The notes under the pieces are model-generated. The model made no database searches. It saw only the letters and a list, made by a program, of their open reading frames with translations, and was not told the DNA's origin. A stretch of 64,000 nt of DNA from Pyrus communis (taxonomy: Eukaryota > Streptophyta > Magnoliopsida > Rosales > Rosaceae): positions 17,569,072 through 17,633,071 of the forward strand of contig NC_084807.1 in NCBI RefSeq assembly GCF_963583255.1. Direction: 5' to 3'. This document shows, piece after piece, positions 35,431-46,265 of this stretch. How positions within the stretch are numbered: position 1 is the stretch's first letter; each line of letters opens with the position of its first letter. Made by a program: the position numbers and the translations under genes.

Positions 35431-35966
35431 TGGTTGTTGTTGTGGATTTGTCAAGCGATCTGGGAGAGGCGTTCCTCGCAATCTTCATAAGAATGAGCCT
35501 TAACCGAGTAATTGAAGAAGTCTTCTGGGAAAAGGTCGCACATTGTGATGGTGATGGACGATCTTTGTGTCGAAATTTCATTATCTCCAACACTTTCACA
35601 TTGTTCTAGAGGTTGACAAGAGCTGCTTTGCCCCCTTTTCGAGTGATAAACTTGTGGACAAGATGGTTGCTGCTTGTCCAATTTCTTCAAAGGGATCTTG
35701 GAGAGGCGCTCCTCACAATCTTTATAGCAAAGAGCCTTGACCGAGTAATTGAATAAGTATTCGAGGAAGAAGAGATCACGCATGAACGATCTTTGTGTTG
35801 AAATTTTCTTATCTTCAACATTTTCACATTGCTTTGAAGGTTGGCGAAACCTGCTTTGCCCCCTTTCTGATTGGTGCACTTGTGGAGAAGACGTATGTTT
35901 CTCGTGCAGTTTCTTCGGAGTGACATGAGTCCATCCTTCAATTTCACTTGACTTGGAGCATGCCCC

Positions 35967-36949
35967 CTACGGTCGAGGTGAAGACTTTGAGTCGAAAGAG
36001 CCAGAAGTGACGTCTTTCTTAGGGATTTCATCTTCAGTGCCATCCTCTTGGGTTTGTTGGCATGAAGATTTGCCAGTGTGGACGATGATGCGCCTCCTTA
36101 CCTTCAATGGTCCTTTTGTGTCGACTTCCAAGGTTGCTTGGTGCTTCATCCTTGAAGGAATCGAGCTTCGAACGTCGTCTTTTCCTACTAGACCGTCGAG
36201 CTTTTCTTCCTTTCGTGTTGTTTTCCTCTTTCTAGAAGGCTTCTTGGTTTCTTTAAGTTTTTCCAAAGTCGATCATTTCGGAAGAGAGCTAGCCTTGTTG
36301 CTTTGTTTCTTAGGTTTTGACAACCTTTCAAAAACAGAGCTTTGGGGTGTTGGCCTGTTAAGCTGTTTGAACACGGAAGTTCGGTCTTGCTCACCAATGT
36401 GATCAAGTGCCAAAATTCTGGGTTTTGAATGATTCAGCCTATTGAAGACTGACACTCGAATGATAGGTTTAGGCTCCTCTTGATTTTGTTCAATGCTCAC
36501 GCTAATGTGTTGAGCGCTAGCATTCTTCACTTTGCTTGAAATCTTCACAGTGCATTTGGTGTGAAGCTAAGTCCAGCTTTGTTGTTCTCAACTCCGTAAT
36601 CATGCTCCTTCAACTTTTTTTTAGTCTTAGTGAGGTCACGATCTTTGTCGTTGACGGTGTTTGAAACCTTCTTTCCAAGATTTGAAGAGAAAGCAAAGTC
36701 ATGCCCAGCCTTTGACATGAGTTCGTAGGTGTTTGGGTTAAAGCCTTCTTCGGTCTTCTTAGTTGGAAGAGAGCTTGGTTTCACTTTGACGCCATGCTGC
36801 GCCTCCAGACGGTTGATGAGTCCAGTGGTTTGCAAATTTTTCTCCTCCGCAGTCTTTATCAGCCTTGTCATTGTTTCCTTAATCTAAACCAGCTGTTTTT
36901 AAATGGAGGTAGCGTCGATGGTCATGACTTGTTCTTTGTTTGAAACCAT
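35967..36949 (-). pseudogene. Ty3/gypsy gag remnant
   Basis: The minus-strand ATG at 36949 starts MVSNKEQVM, close to the primer-binding site. Two early in-frame stops follow, then the frame MTRLIKTAEEKNLQ, GLINRLEAQHGVK, ending near 36545. A frameshift there leads to SSKVKNASAQHISVSIEQ and repeated SVFxRL motifs (SVFNRLNHSKPR, SVFKQLNRPTP, SVFERLSKPK). Another stop at 36273 precedes KRKTTRKEEKLDGL and VDTKGPLKVRRR. The repeated SVFxRL pattern and basic stretches are what I associate with plant gypsy gag-pol linkers. No protease, RT or integrase follows. Confidence 0.7.
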
Positions 36950-37021
36950 GGAGTGTGCGTGCATATCTTGAATAGAGACAGAGATGAGAGGTAGAGATTG
37001 TCCCACTAGGCGTGCCAAATT

Positions 37022-38113
37022 TGTAAACACGGAAATTTCTTGAAACAAGAACACGTGTACAAAAAAAAATATTTTGTATTAATGATTTTTGGGTTATGAT
37101 CTTTCTCAAATTTGGTCATCTGATTCGATCTCCGTAAGATGTAGATGTGTTGATCTAAGGGCTGTCGAGGCTTGATCTTGGATGAACAATTGGAAGTTTC
37201 TTCAAGGGCCTTCGGGGCTTTGATCTTGAAGGTTGATGGAAGTTTCTTCAAGGGCCGTTGGGCTTGATCTTGAAGGTTGATGGAAGTTTCTTCAAGAGTT
37301 TTCGGGGCTTGATCTTGAAGGTTGATGGATGAGCGGATCTTCAAGGGCTTTTGGGCTTGATCTTGAAGAATAGATGTGTGGATTTGTTTGTGCTGTTGAT
37401 CCAAAGGGCTGTTGGGGCTTGATCTTAGGATGAACAGATGATGAACGATGAACACTTTCTTCAAGGGCCGTCGGGGCTTGATCTTGAAGAATGGTTGTGC
37501 GGATTTGTTCAAGGGCTTTTGGGCTGGATCTTGAAGGTTGATGGATGAGTGGATCTTCAAGGGCTTTTGGGCTTGATCTTGAAGAATAGATGTGAGGGGC
37601 TTGATCTTGGATGAATTGATCTTCAAGGGCATTCGGGGCTTGATCTTGGATGAACGATTGCCTCAAGGATTTGACGAAGAACGAAGAGTGTTTTCTCCAT
37701 TCTTCGGGATTCTTAGGAATTTGGGGGTTGGATGCTTGAGAGCTTTAGAGTTTCAAAGCTTCAAGGATTTTGGATGTGTGGGGAGTATTCTCTTCCATTT
37801 TGGGAGTAGAGAAATGTATTTGTGAATTGGTTAATTTTAGGATCTTTAATACCTTGATGGAGAAGCCTATTTATAGGCTTTGAGAATGAATCACCACCAC
37901 AAATTTTCTTGGTGAAGTAAGTGGATGATGTAGGTAAAGTGAGTGGAGGAGGTTGTAGGTGAAGTAAGTAGAGGTTGTAGGTGAAGTGGATGGTGTAGGT
38001 GAAATGAGTGGAGGTTGTAGGTGAAGTAAGTGAATGATATTGGTGAAATGAGTGGAGGTTGTAATTTTAATGCATTGATCAACATTTATTTTACTGAAAT
38101 TTTGATGTCTACA
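37022..38113 (-). repeat. 5' LTR (right copy), with a minisatellite
   Basis: It is the direct-repeat partner of 30431-31709 with the same ends and the same CTTCAAGGGC/GGGCTTGATCTTGAA array. It is about 190 bases shorter, mostly from fewer repeat units. Confidence 0.88.
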
Positions 38114-38123
38114 GGGATAATTC

Positions 38124-38125
38124 TC

Positions 38126-38160
<35 letters not shown>

Positions 38161-38161
38161 T
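38124..38161. repeat. (TTA)n microsatellite
   Basis: About 12 TTA units start just outside the target duplication of the 30431-38113 element. The rest of the short gap to 38351 is AT-rich and empty. Confidence 0.9.
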
Positions 38162-38351
38162 TAAGTTAGAGTTATTCTTGGATGGTAGCTTGGCAGGTGC
38201 GTTAGGAAAAAAATTAACAACAAAGTTATTTTTGTTTGAAATTACTTTATACCTATGAATTTTTTTTTTCCTGATATTTTCTTTCAATTATGCATGGGAG
38301 GGTATAATTTTTTCTTGGTTCTTGGTTAACAAAAAATGTTCTATTAATAGG

Positions 38352-38971
38352 TGTGGAGCCAAAAATAATCAAGAAAATCACAGAGACGACACGTGGACTT
38401 TTGGACAAAAAGACAAAATTACCCTCGAGACACACCGGGATTCCCACGTGCATCCAACGGACGATAACAGCTCAATCGAGGTCAAAGCTGATCAAAATGG
38501 TATTCTTTTAAACCCTCTCATCACTCCTCATCAAATCCTCACTCATAAGGTAACTCATAATCATCCTTTTCAAATTAAGATTAATTGCCAAAATCAATTG
38601 ATTAATTTCCTAATTAATTGATTAATTGCCAAACTAATTGCAAGATATTATTTTACACAATATCTTGCAATCAATCCAACAAATCAACCAAATGTGGCCA
38701 GTCCCAATTTACCTACATGGGCCGGCCACACCTCTATATATAGGCATTCATTTTCTCCAAAACCTAAGGTCAATTCTTTTCTTCTAAAATTCTCCAAATT
38801 TCTCTAAACAATTTATCTCTCGAATTCTAACTTTGGCATCAGAGGTTCTTCGGCCAAAGCCCCCCTCATTCATCGTGGACGCCTGAGGTTCTTGGCCTTG
38901 ACCTAAGGTGTTAATTGTTTTGCAGGTACATTTTCGTCCAAGAAGAAGAATGCGGAAATTTGCATCTACCA
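38352..38971 (+). repeat. 5' LTR
   Basis: It contains a likely promoter region (CTCTATATATAGGC near 38731) followed by a leader with a splice-like TTTTGCAGGTACATTTTCG near 38918. All landmarks recur in the 3' LTR, for example CCCTATATATAGCC near 42967. Confidence 0.88.
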
Positions 38972-39126
38972 ATTGGTGCTTTCATTGAGAGTTTGATTCA
39001 CACACTCGAAGAAGACTCCCGCATTCAAAGTTTCTCGTTTCTCGTTCGTTCCTAAATTTTTCATACTTTCTTATTCCTAGATTTTTTTTAATTTGTAAAA
39101 TATAGGTGAGGAAAAATACAACAACA

Positions 39127-40590
39127 GGAAATTTGAAAACCACGATGAATTGAACTTCTTGTGTTCAAAGATCCGAATCAAATTATGGAGGACGAGATAT
39201 AGCCCCACCACAATGATCCACAAGGCTTAAAGCGATGGCAAAATGATCAAATTTGCCACCACGAAGCACCACCACCATGGTAGCCATAGAGACCACCGTG
39301 GCAGTGGGGAGTGGGCCAGCTCCATGGCAGCAAGCCCATGATGAGTAGGGAACAAAGAGGCAACCACAAGCCCAGGCCCACGCCACTTTGCAGCAATAAG
39401 CCCATGTGCTAGAAGCAACCCAAGCCCCTGCCCTAGCAGTGAAGGCCCAAGCCTCATCCACTTGGTGCACGGCCCAATATGCAGCTGAGCCAGGCCCAGT
39501 GCGAGCCAGCCCAAACTCATGCCCCAACAGCGCATGCCCAAGCCATGCGCGCCTCCACTCATCATACGGCCCAAGCCACACCAAATGGGGCTTATCGCTT
39601 ATATACTCTAACGGTTCAACCCGCGCCCATGGCCCAACCCGTGTTTGCGACCTGACCCACTTTCGCAGTCCAATTCAAGGTCCAGCCCATTCCCGTGGCC
39701 CTTCTAACAGCCCAAACCGGTCCAAGATCGGTTTAACCGTCCCAGCTTTAGATTTTTAGACCGACAATTGAATCGGGGGTATTTTCACCCCATTTCTCTG
39801 CAAATTTGACATTTCCCAACTTAAATCTCGCGCTCGGGGTCCATTACACTTCCACTACTCAAGGAGACATATATCGTCCAAGCTTTTCCAACCTAAATGG
39901 CAAACAACACTTATCTCGACAAGTCATAGAGTTGGCAAGCGTCTTCGCGTAGCAAACAACCTTGGTGAATCAGCTCTTGCAGCGTACCGAGATGCAGCGT
40001 GCCCCAGCCGAGGTGTCCTGAAGTAGGACAAAAGCATATTATGAACCTCTCCAACAGCGTCCCAACAAGCAGCCACTCGACCAGTCATGAATCGAGCATT
40101 CTAGCAGAGTACACTCCCAACTGGGTCCCCAAGATAGCGTATACTCTCGTCTTAGCATTCGGAAGAGCGTGCACTCTCAGCTAGGCCCACGAACAAGCAT
40201 ACATTCATGGTTGGGGCCACACTCCGATAATCGACATGAACAACCTTTCAGGCAAAGTGTTCATTTGTGGCTAGCCTCGCAATGAGCATCATTTACCTCA
40301 AATCGGAGTAGGCAACATGAAGGACGGAGAAAAGTAGTCACACAATCTGAGTGATTGTGTGATTTCCAAAGAAACAAAACTACTAAAGAGCGATTGGGTG
40401 ATTTCCAATGCAACAAAGCTATTAACGAGGCTCTCCGACGAGACATAACCAACATAAACGGGTCACCTTTCATTGACAAGGTCAAGCAGGTGGAACTATC
40501 CCATATAGGTTGTCGGATACAAAGATTACTTATGTTCCGACAAACACAGCAGCTCAGCCTAACGGTGCGTCGGGGGTAGACGAGTACCAA
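39127..40590 (+). pseudogene. Degraded gypsy-type gag
   Basis: Frames in this stretch hold pieces resembling plant gypsy gag. One segment reads ELASVFA, TTLVNQLLQRTEMQRAP (about 39930-40010). It is followed by three or four octapeptide variants of SVHSQLGP (about 40108-40260), then NEALRRDITNINGSPFIDKV near 40425-40485. Many stops interrupt it. A Pro/Ala/Gln-rich compositional block (about 39290-39740) precedes it. Confidence 0.6.
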
Positions 40591-41279
40591 AAGGACACAC
40601 CAGCCCAACTACCAAAAACCAAAAGCAGACTTTGTTCTCAACACTCTAGACGATTCAATACTGAAGCAGTACATCACCAGTAGCCGAGCATTATGGACCT
40701 AGTGGTCTAATTCTCCTATTACACACAACCTGGCCCAAACCTACCCTAGCTCCACGCTGACAGTCATGCCTTTTTGCTCCATGGCTCTCAGCAGCCCTTG
40801 ATCTATCACCATGGTTCCTAACCGTGCCAATCTTGTACCACAGCTCCCAGCCCTGCCGATCTTGCCATATGGCTCCTGATCACGTCGACCAAGCCCATGG
40901 CACTCCAAATTTCAAAGCATCTAACGACGAAATAGAAGACAAGGCTTTATTAGCAGCCCCTGCTAGTGAAAGACTTAACGGTGAACAAGCTTGCAATCCA
41001 TTCAGATTTTTAGCTGATCACTAACCAAGCCTCATAAGGGCACATGACGAAACATCTAAGGATGGCGCAATACTTGAAGAAAGTTTGGGAGTAGCTCGCT
41101 GCGCTTCCCACTTAAACCCTTACACAGGTTCCACAAACAGTTCGAAGTCTCAAGCAGATCGGCAAACAAGACTTCACATGATGAAGATTATTTCAGTTGT
41201 CTAGCAGTCCAGCTTTCCTCAGCAGCACTCATGACAATGCTTCCATGCTTTCAAGTGCAAAAAGGTCAACCAATCCCTC

Positions 41280-41870
41280 GACGCCCATTTGGGTAAGCTC
41301 TTCAGTAAGAAAAGGTAAACTAATTGCTCTCCAGTGTAAGAAGGTAAACTAATTCCCTGGCACCTATATGGGTCTACTCTTCAGTACGAGAGGATAAACT
41401 AATTACTCTCCAGTGTGAGAGGGTAAACCAATTCCCTAACACCCATAAAGGTCTACTTTTCAGTGCGAGAGGTTAAACTAATTGCTCTCCAATGCGAGAG
41501 GGTAAACCAATTTCCCAACACCCATATGGGTCTATTCTCCAATACGAAAGGTTAAACTAATTATTCTCCAATACGAAAGGTTAAACTAATTATTCTCCAA
41601 TACGAGAGGGCAAACTACTTCCCTGACACTCATATAGGTCTACTCTCTAATGCTAGAGGTTAAACTAATTACTTTCCAGAGGGTAAACCAATTCTCCGAC
41701 ACCTATATGGGTCTACTCTCCAATGCGAAACGTTAAACTAATTGCTCTCTAGTGCAAAAGGGTAAACCAATTTCCCAACACCCTATCCAGTGCGAGAGGT
41801 TAAACTATTTGCTCTCCAGTGCGAGAGGGTAAACTAATTCCCCAACATCCATTTGAGTAAGCTCTTTAGG
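41280..41870 (+). repeat. Internal minisatellite of the LTR element
   Basis: About ten degenerate units contain GAGAGGGTAAACCAATTCCC, ACACCCATATGGGTCTACTC and GAGGTTAAACTAATTGCTCTCC. The unit and its spacing are irregular (roughly 35-120 bp). Confidence 0.8.
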
Positions 41871-42582
41871 GTGAGAAAGCCACAAAACTCAAAAGATCGA
41901 ATACTTAAAGACCAGTTAAGTAGCAAATGATCAGGGGGTAGCAGCCACTTTGCGCCCACTTCATCTTTAACAGCTTCATCTTGGATTGCTCCATCTATGG
42001 CAGCTGAGAAATCAAACTAAAGCAGTTTCCTCATTTTTGGCAAACAACCCATATGTGGCAGCCCAAATCGTGGCCCATACCACACCATTTCCTCGGCCCA
42101 TGCCGAGCCCACCCTTGGCTTCAGTCAAGCTGTGGCCTTTACCACACCATTTCCTCAGCTCATGCCAAGCCTACTTCTAGCTCATGCCAGCCGATATGCC
42201 ATACCACCCCAACGACTGCCTCGTGGCAACACCACCTAAGAAGAAGACAAAGAAAATTAAGTTTTCCTTACATTGGTGCGGCGCGGAAAAGATAAAGAAA
42301 TCAATGGAAGATGGTTTTTTGCACGGGCAAGCAAAGACGAGTGCTAGGTGTAGGGGAACAAATATCCTCTAGCTTTCTCTCTTTCTTGTAGGGATAAATA
42401 ATTGCCCTCCGAAGTTAATTTAATCCCCTACTTGAGGTAGGCTTAAATAGGTTTTGGAGACGATTTATTTCCTTTTCCTAGAAGAATCTAATTCCAAGTC
42501 CAAGTGGGAATCTGCATCAAAGTTGGAGATCTATACACTTGCTGCACTTTCTTACAAGTAGCCCAACAGGTATGGGGGCATT

Positions 42583-43198
42583 TGTGGAGCAAAAAATAAT
42601 CAAGAAAATCACAGAGGCAACACGTGGACTTTTGGGTAAAGAAGACAAAATTACCCTCGAGGCACAACGGGATTCCCACGCGCATGCAACAGACAATAAC
42701 GGCTCAATCGATGTCAAAGCTGATCAAAATGGTATTCTTTTAAACCCTCTCATCACTCCTTATCAAATCCTCATCCACAAGGTAACTCTCAATCATCCTT
42801 TTCAAATTAGGATTAATTGCTAAAATCAATTTGATTAATTTCCTAATTAATTGATTAATTGCCAAACTAATTGCAAGATATTATTTTACATAATATCTTG
42901 CAATCAATCCCACAAATTAACCAAATATGGTTGGTCCCAATTCTCCTAATAGGGCCAGCCACACCCCTATATATAGCCCCTTACTTTCTCCAAAACCTAA
43001 GGTCAATTCTCTTCTAAAATTCTCCAAATTTCTCTAAACACTTTCTCTCTCAAATTCTAACTTTGGCATCGGAGGTTCTTTGGCCAAAGCTCCCCATTCA
43101 TCGTGGGCGTGTGAGGCTCTTGGCATTGACCTAATGTGTTAATTGTTTTGCAGGTACATTTTCGTCCAAGAAGAAGAAGACGAAAATTTGCATCCACA
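42583..43198 (+). repeat. 3' LTR
   Basis: It is the partner of the LTR at 38352-38971, with visible point differences and small indels between them, so the insertion is not recent. Confidence 0.88.
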
Positions 43199-43416
43199 AT
43201 AGGTAATATAGATATGGTAAATCAGGATTAAATGCCAGGTAAGATAAAGGTTTTAAAGAAAATACCAACTTTAAGAAAAAGTATAGGGTCCAACCCATTT
43301 TATTTGGATTTAGTCACATTTTGTGGGCCAAGACAATTATAAGGATATTACAATCTCAAAGCCCATATAGCTAATTCCCTCAAAAAGGTCACTAGAAATT
43401 TTTTGGCCACCAGAAT

Positions 43417-46260
43417 TGTCATGCTCCAATCCCAACATACGACCAAGATCGACACATGACGTCATCACATCCTTGTTTATCTATCATGTCTCGCCTCCAA
43501 GACAAGACCAAAACACAACCAATAATTCAACCACATCGTAAGTTTCTTTTATTTCATGGCTGCATCTAACCTTTATGTTAGACTACCTACGTACCATAAA
43601 TAAGGATCAAGTCATTTGTAGTTCACCATTCACTAAACTTCGACGTTTATCACAATATAATCTGACAGAAAGGCATAACAATCCTCAATCAATTATAGGG
43701 ACTTGACAAGAATGAATTACTAGATTCAAGGCTTCATAATGAACCCACATGACATTCAAGATTTCCATTTCATCAATCATATAAATAACTAAGTTTTCAA
43801 CATAATATCACAATCCCTAGCATGTAACATTTCAAAGAACCAACAAAGCACAATATTATTCTCTAGTCACATTGATAAACTAATCTGATCATAATAATAA
43901 CAATCATATCCAACATCATTCAACAATCACTTCAGATAAACAATTCCATGAATCAAAGATGCACGATATTAACATTTAACTTTGTTAATCAATCAACAAG
44001 ATCACATATCATTTCACAAAATTTAATAAAGTAACTCTACATTAATCAATCAACAATATCACATATCATTTCACAAAATTTATAATAACATGGTAAATAA
44101 TTTATAAACACTATGTCTACTATAAGTAATTCTCATTCACTCGAAGTTAGGGTTCTGGACTAACTTTATGGAAATAAGCAAGAGTGGGAATTCCTAACTA
44201 CTCAACGAAATCCAACTAAAATATGACTGCCTATTGAAATGTACCAAGTATAACTAATCCTCCTAACCGTAGGTAGGAAGTGATCACCCATTGCGGATAT
44301 ACCAAGCATGATCACTCCTATAATGTGTATGGTCCTTCATTGCAGATATACTAAGCAGAACCATATGCATAGTCTAATAACGTATGCAGTGATCACCCAT
44401 CACGGATATACCAAGCATGATCACCTCTAACATATGTGCAATCCCCCATTGTGGATATACCAAGCATGACTATATCATATAGCTCTAGGTAGTGATCCCC
44501 CATGTCGGATGTACCAAGTACGATCACTCTTAGAATGCGTATGGTCCCTCATTGCGGATAAACCAAGTAGAACCATAAACATAGTTTAATCGTCCAAGCG
44601 GTGATCACCCATCGTGGATATACCAAGTATGATCACCCCTGTAATATGTGGTCCCCTATCGCGGATATAACAAACAGGACCATCCATGTTCCACTGTTAC
44701 ATGGTGTAGTTAGTTTAACACATAACTTATCTCTACCTCAACCCCTATGATTTACAACGTAGCCACTTGCACTATCAACTTCTCATGGCCACTAACTATC
44801 TTGTCATATAAGCATATATGTTCTACATAATACTTCTAATAAGATTCCAGGCTTGCATTTCTATACTAGTAATTGTACATCTCATTAGTATTATCTAGAA
44901 GTTCAATAAACATGTATAACGCAATAAGGTGCCACTTGCTTGTAAATTGAAGTGCACATCACTTGCAATAGCTTGCTAACCAAGATAGGCCCGCTGGGCT
45001 CTACTGGCTCCCTAGTAATGCTAATTTTAATACTTAAGAATGATTCAGATCATTTTGACCAAAGTTAATCCCTAGTAATTTAATTAAGAAGATTCGTCCA
45101 TTAGATTTTTGATCCATAAGTTCCTAAGATACTTAAATATTACGTACAACAACATACTAAAGTTTGGTGATGATCCAACGATCGGATCGTCGTTCACTAC
45201 AATGGTCAAGTGGCGGACCTTAAAGAAACTAGGTTTATATGGCAGAATTTTACAAATCAAGTGTCAAATATGGAACTGGAGTATCAAATGTAGCCTAAAA
45301 GAATAAAGTGGGTCCTTGGGCAACGCTCCACTGCCATGCGCCGCCGCATTCTGCGGTCGGCCACCTTGATTCGTCGAAAAATTCACCTAACTCCAAAACT
45401 TTTCAAATTATACCAAAATGAAGATCGTGATGAGTGGAGTAAGTTTTATACCTATGAGGAAGCCTAATTTTTGCGGAAAGTTTCCTGAAATTCCCACAAA
45501 CTGCTGAAAACCCTAAAATGGGTGAACCTAGATTTGTCCTTTCCGGTGCTCTGCCACCCCCAAACTTGTTTGGGTTTTGTTCTTGGGCTCAGGAAGAGTG
45601 GATTGATGGTGGTGGTGATCGGCGTAGCTTTCAAAATCAACGGATCTCCACCGTGGCACCTTCGGAACCGACGAGTTTAGTTCTTCATGAAATTGGGGTT
45701 AAACCAAGTGAGGTTTGGGTGGAAATGGAAGAAGGGACAATGGTGGTTAGTTTCTAGGTGGTGGTGAGCCTCAGATCGCCTGAAAAATGGACGGAAAAGT
45801 CACAGACGGGTTGGGTTGCACAGGTCAAGGGGTTTTGGGCGATGCTCTTCTCCCTTATCTTTTCTCTCATTTCTCTCCCCTCCCATTGGTTCACTGCCTT
45901 CCCTCTATTTTTGATTCGTTTTGCTCCAAAAAGTGGGGGTTTCCTTTTATAATAACCCTTATTTTAAACGCCTCTAATTTCTTTGTTTCAACTCCGTTTC
46001 GCAAATGGTTTTCGCCTACGCACTCGAGGAATCGAACTATATTCAAAAACACTAAGTGTGACCCTGATAATTAAATTTTGTAACTAAATAATTATGAAAA
46101 TCAAACTTTCACCTACGGAATTTTAATGGTTAATTATGAAAATCAAACTTTGTAACTAAATAATTAAAATTCTAAAATTATCTAAAATATAATTAAATAA
46201 AATCGTATAGATATGAAATACGTAAATTAAATAATGAAATTCTAGGGATGAGATTTCACA
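43417..46260 (-). mobile_element. Solo LTR with perfect 5-bp target duplication
   Basis: It begins TGTCATGCTCCAATCCC and ends GGGATGAGATTTCACA. Reversed, that is TGTGAAATCTCATCCC...GGGATTGGAGCATGACA, a gypsy-style LTR. The duplication AGAAT flanks it exactly (43412-43416 and 46261-46265). It is about 2.84 kb with no internal domain. A block near 45165-45230 (GATCCAACGATCGGATCGTCG, then GGACCTTAAAG) also occurs in the solo LTR at 27500-30105 (near 29035-29090), so the two LTR families share ancestry. Confidence 0.9.
44230..44700 (-). repeat. Tandem array in the solo LTR
   Basis: Seven to nine degenerate units carry CATTGCGGATATACCAAGC followed by ATGATCAC or AGAACCAT, spaced about 50-65 bp. 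Two alternating subtypes are visible (GATCAC type and GACCAT/ACCAT type). Confidence 0.85.
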
Positions 46261-46265
46261 AGAAT

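Larger units (their letters stand above)
30431..38113 (-). mobile_element. LTR-bounded non-autonomous Ty3/gypsy retrotransposon (minus orientation)
   Basis: Direct LTRs occupy 30431-31709 (1279 bp) and 37022-38113 (1092 bp), both starting TG.AAACACGGAAATTTC and ending GATGTCTACA. A perfect 5-bp target duplication GGGAT flanks the element (30426-30430 and 38114-38118). On the minus strand, a primer-binding-like TGGCACGCCTAGTGGGAC (37017 down to 37000) lies four bases after the LTR. A polypurine tract AAGTGGGGACATT (about 31723-31711) precedes the other LTR, so transcription runs right to left. The 5.3-kb interior has a broken gag and no reverse transcriptase or integrase, so it would need enzymes from another element. 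The LTRs differ mainly in copy number of a tandem repeat. Confidence 0.9.
38352..43198 (+). mobile_element. LTR-bounded non-autonomous LTR retrotransposon with perfect target duplication
   Basis: LTRs at 38352-38971 (620 bp) and 42583-43198 (616 bp) both begin TGTGGAGC.AAAAATAATC and end GCATC.AC(C)A. A perfect 5-bp duplication ATAGG flanks the element (38347-38351 and 43199-43203). A primer-binding-like TGGTGCTTTCATTGAGAG follows the left LTR (38974-38991), and a G-rich tract (TATGGGGGCAT) precedes the right LTR, so it reads left to right. The 3.6-kb interior has a decayed gag and a minisatellite but no pol. Its 4.8-kb size and missing pol make it non-autonomous. It starts only 238 bp after the previous element. 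Confidence 0.92.

Noticed and set aside
35049..35609. 186-codon + strand frame
   Set aside because: Produced by the GTGCCGTTTGCA / CTCGTGCAGGCAAGG minisatellite and has no domain.
41280..41870. Second spaced-repeat array (GAGAGGGTAAACC units)
   Set aside because: Irregular units within an LTR retrotransposon interior; a minisatellite, not CRISPR.
44230..44700. Regularly spaced repeats resembling a CRISPR array
   Set aside because: Repeats are degenerate, spacers are not unique, and the array sits inside a solo LTR with a target duplication in plant DNA.
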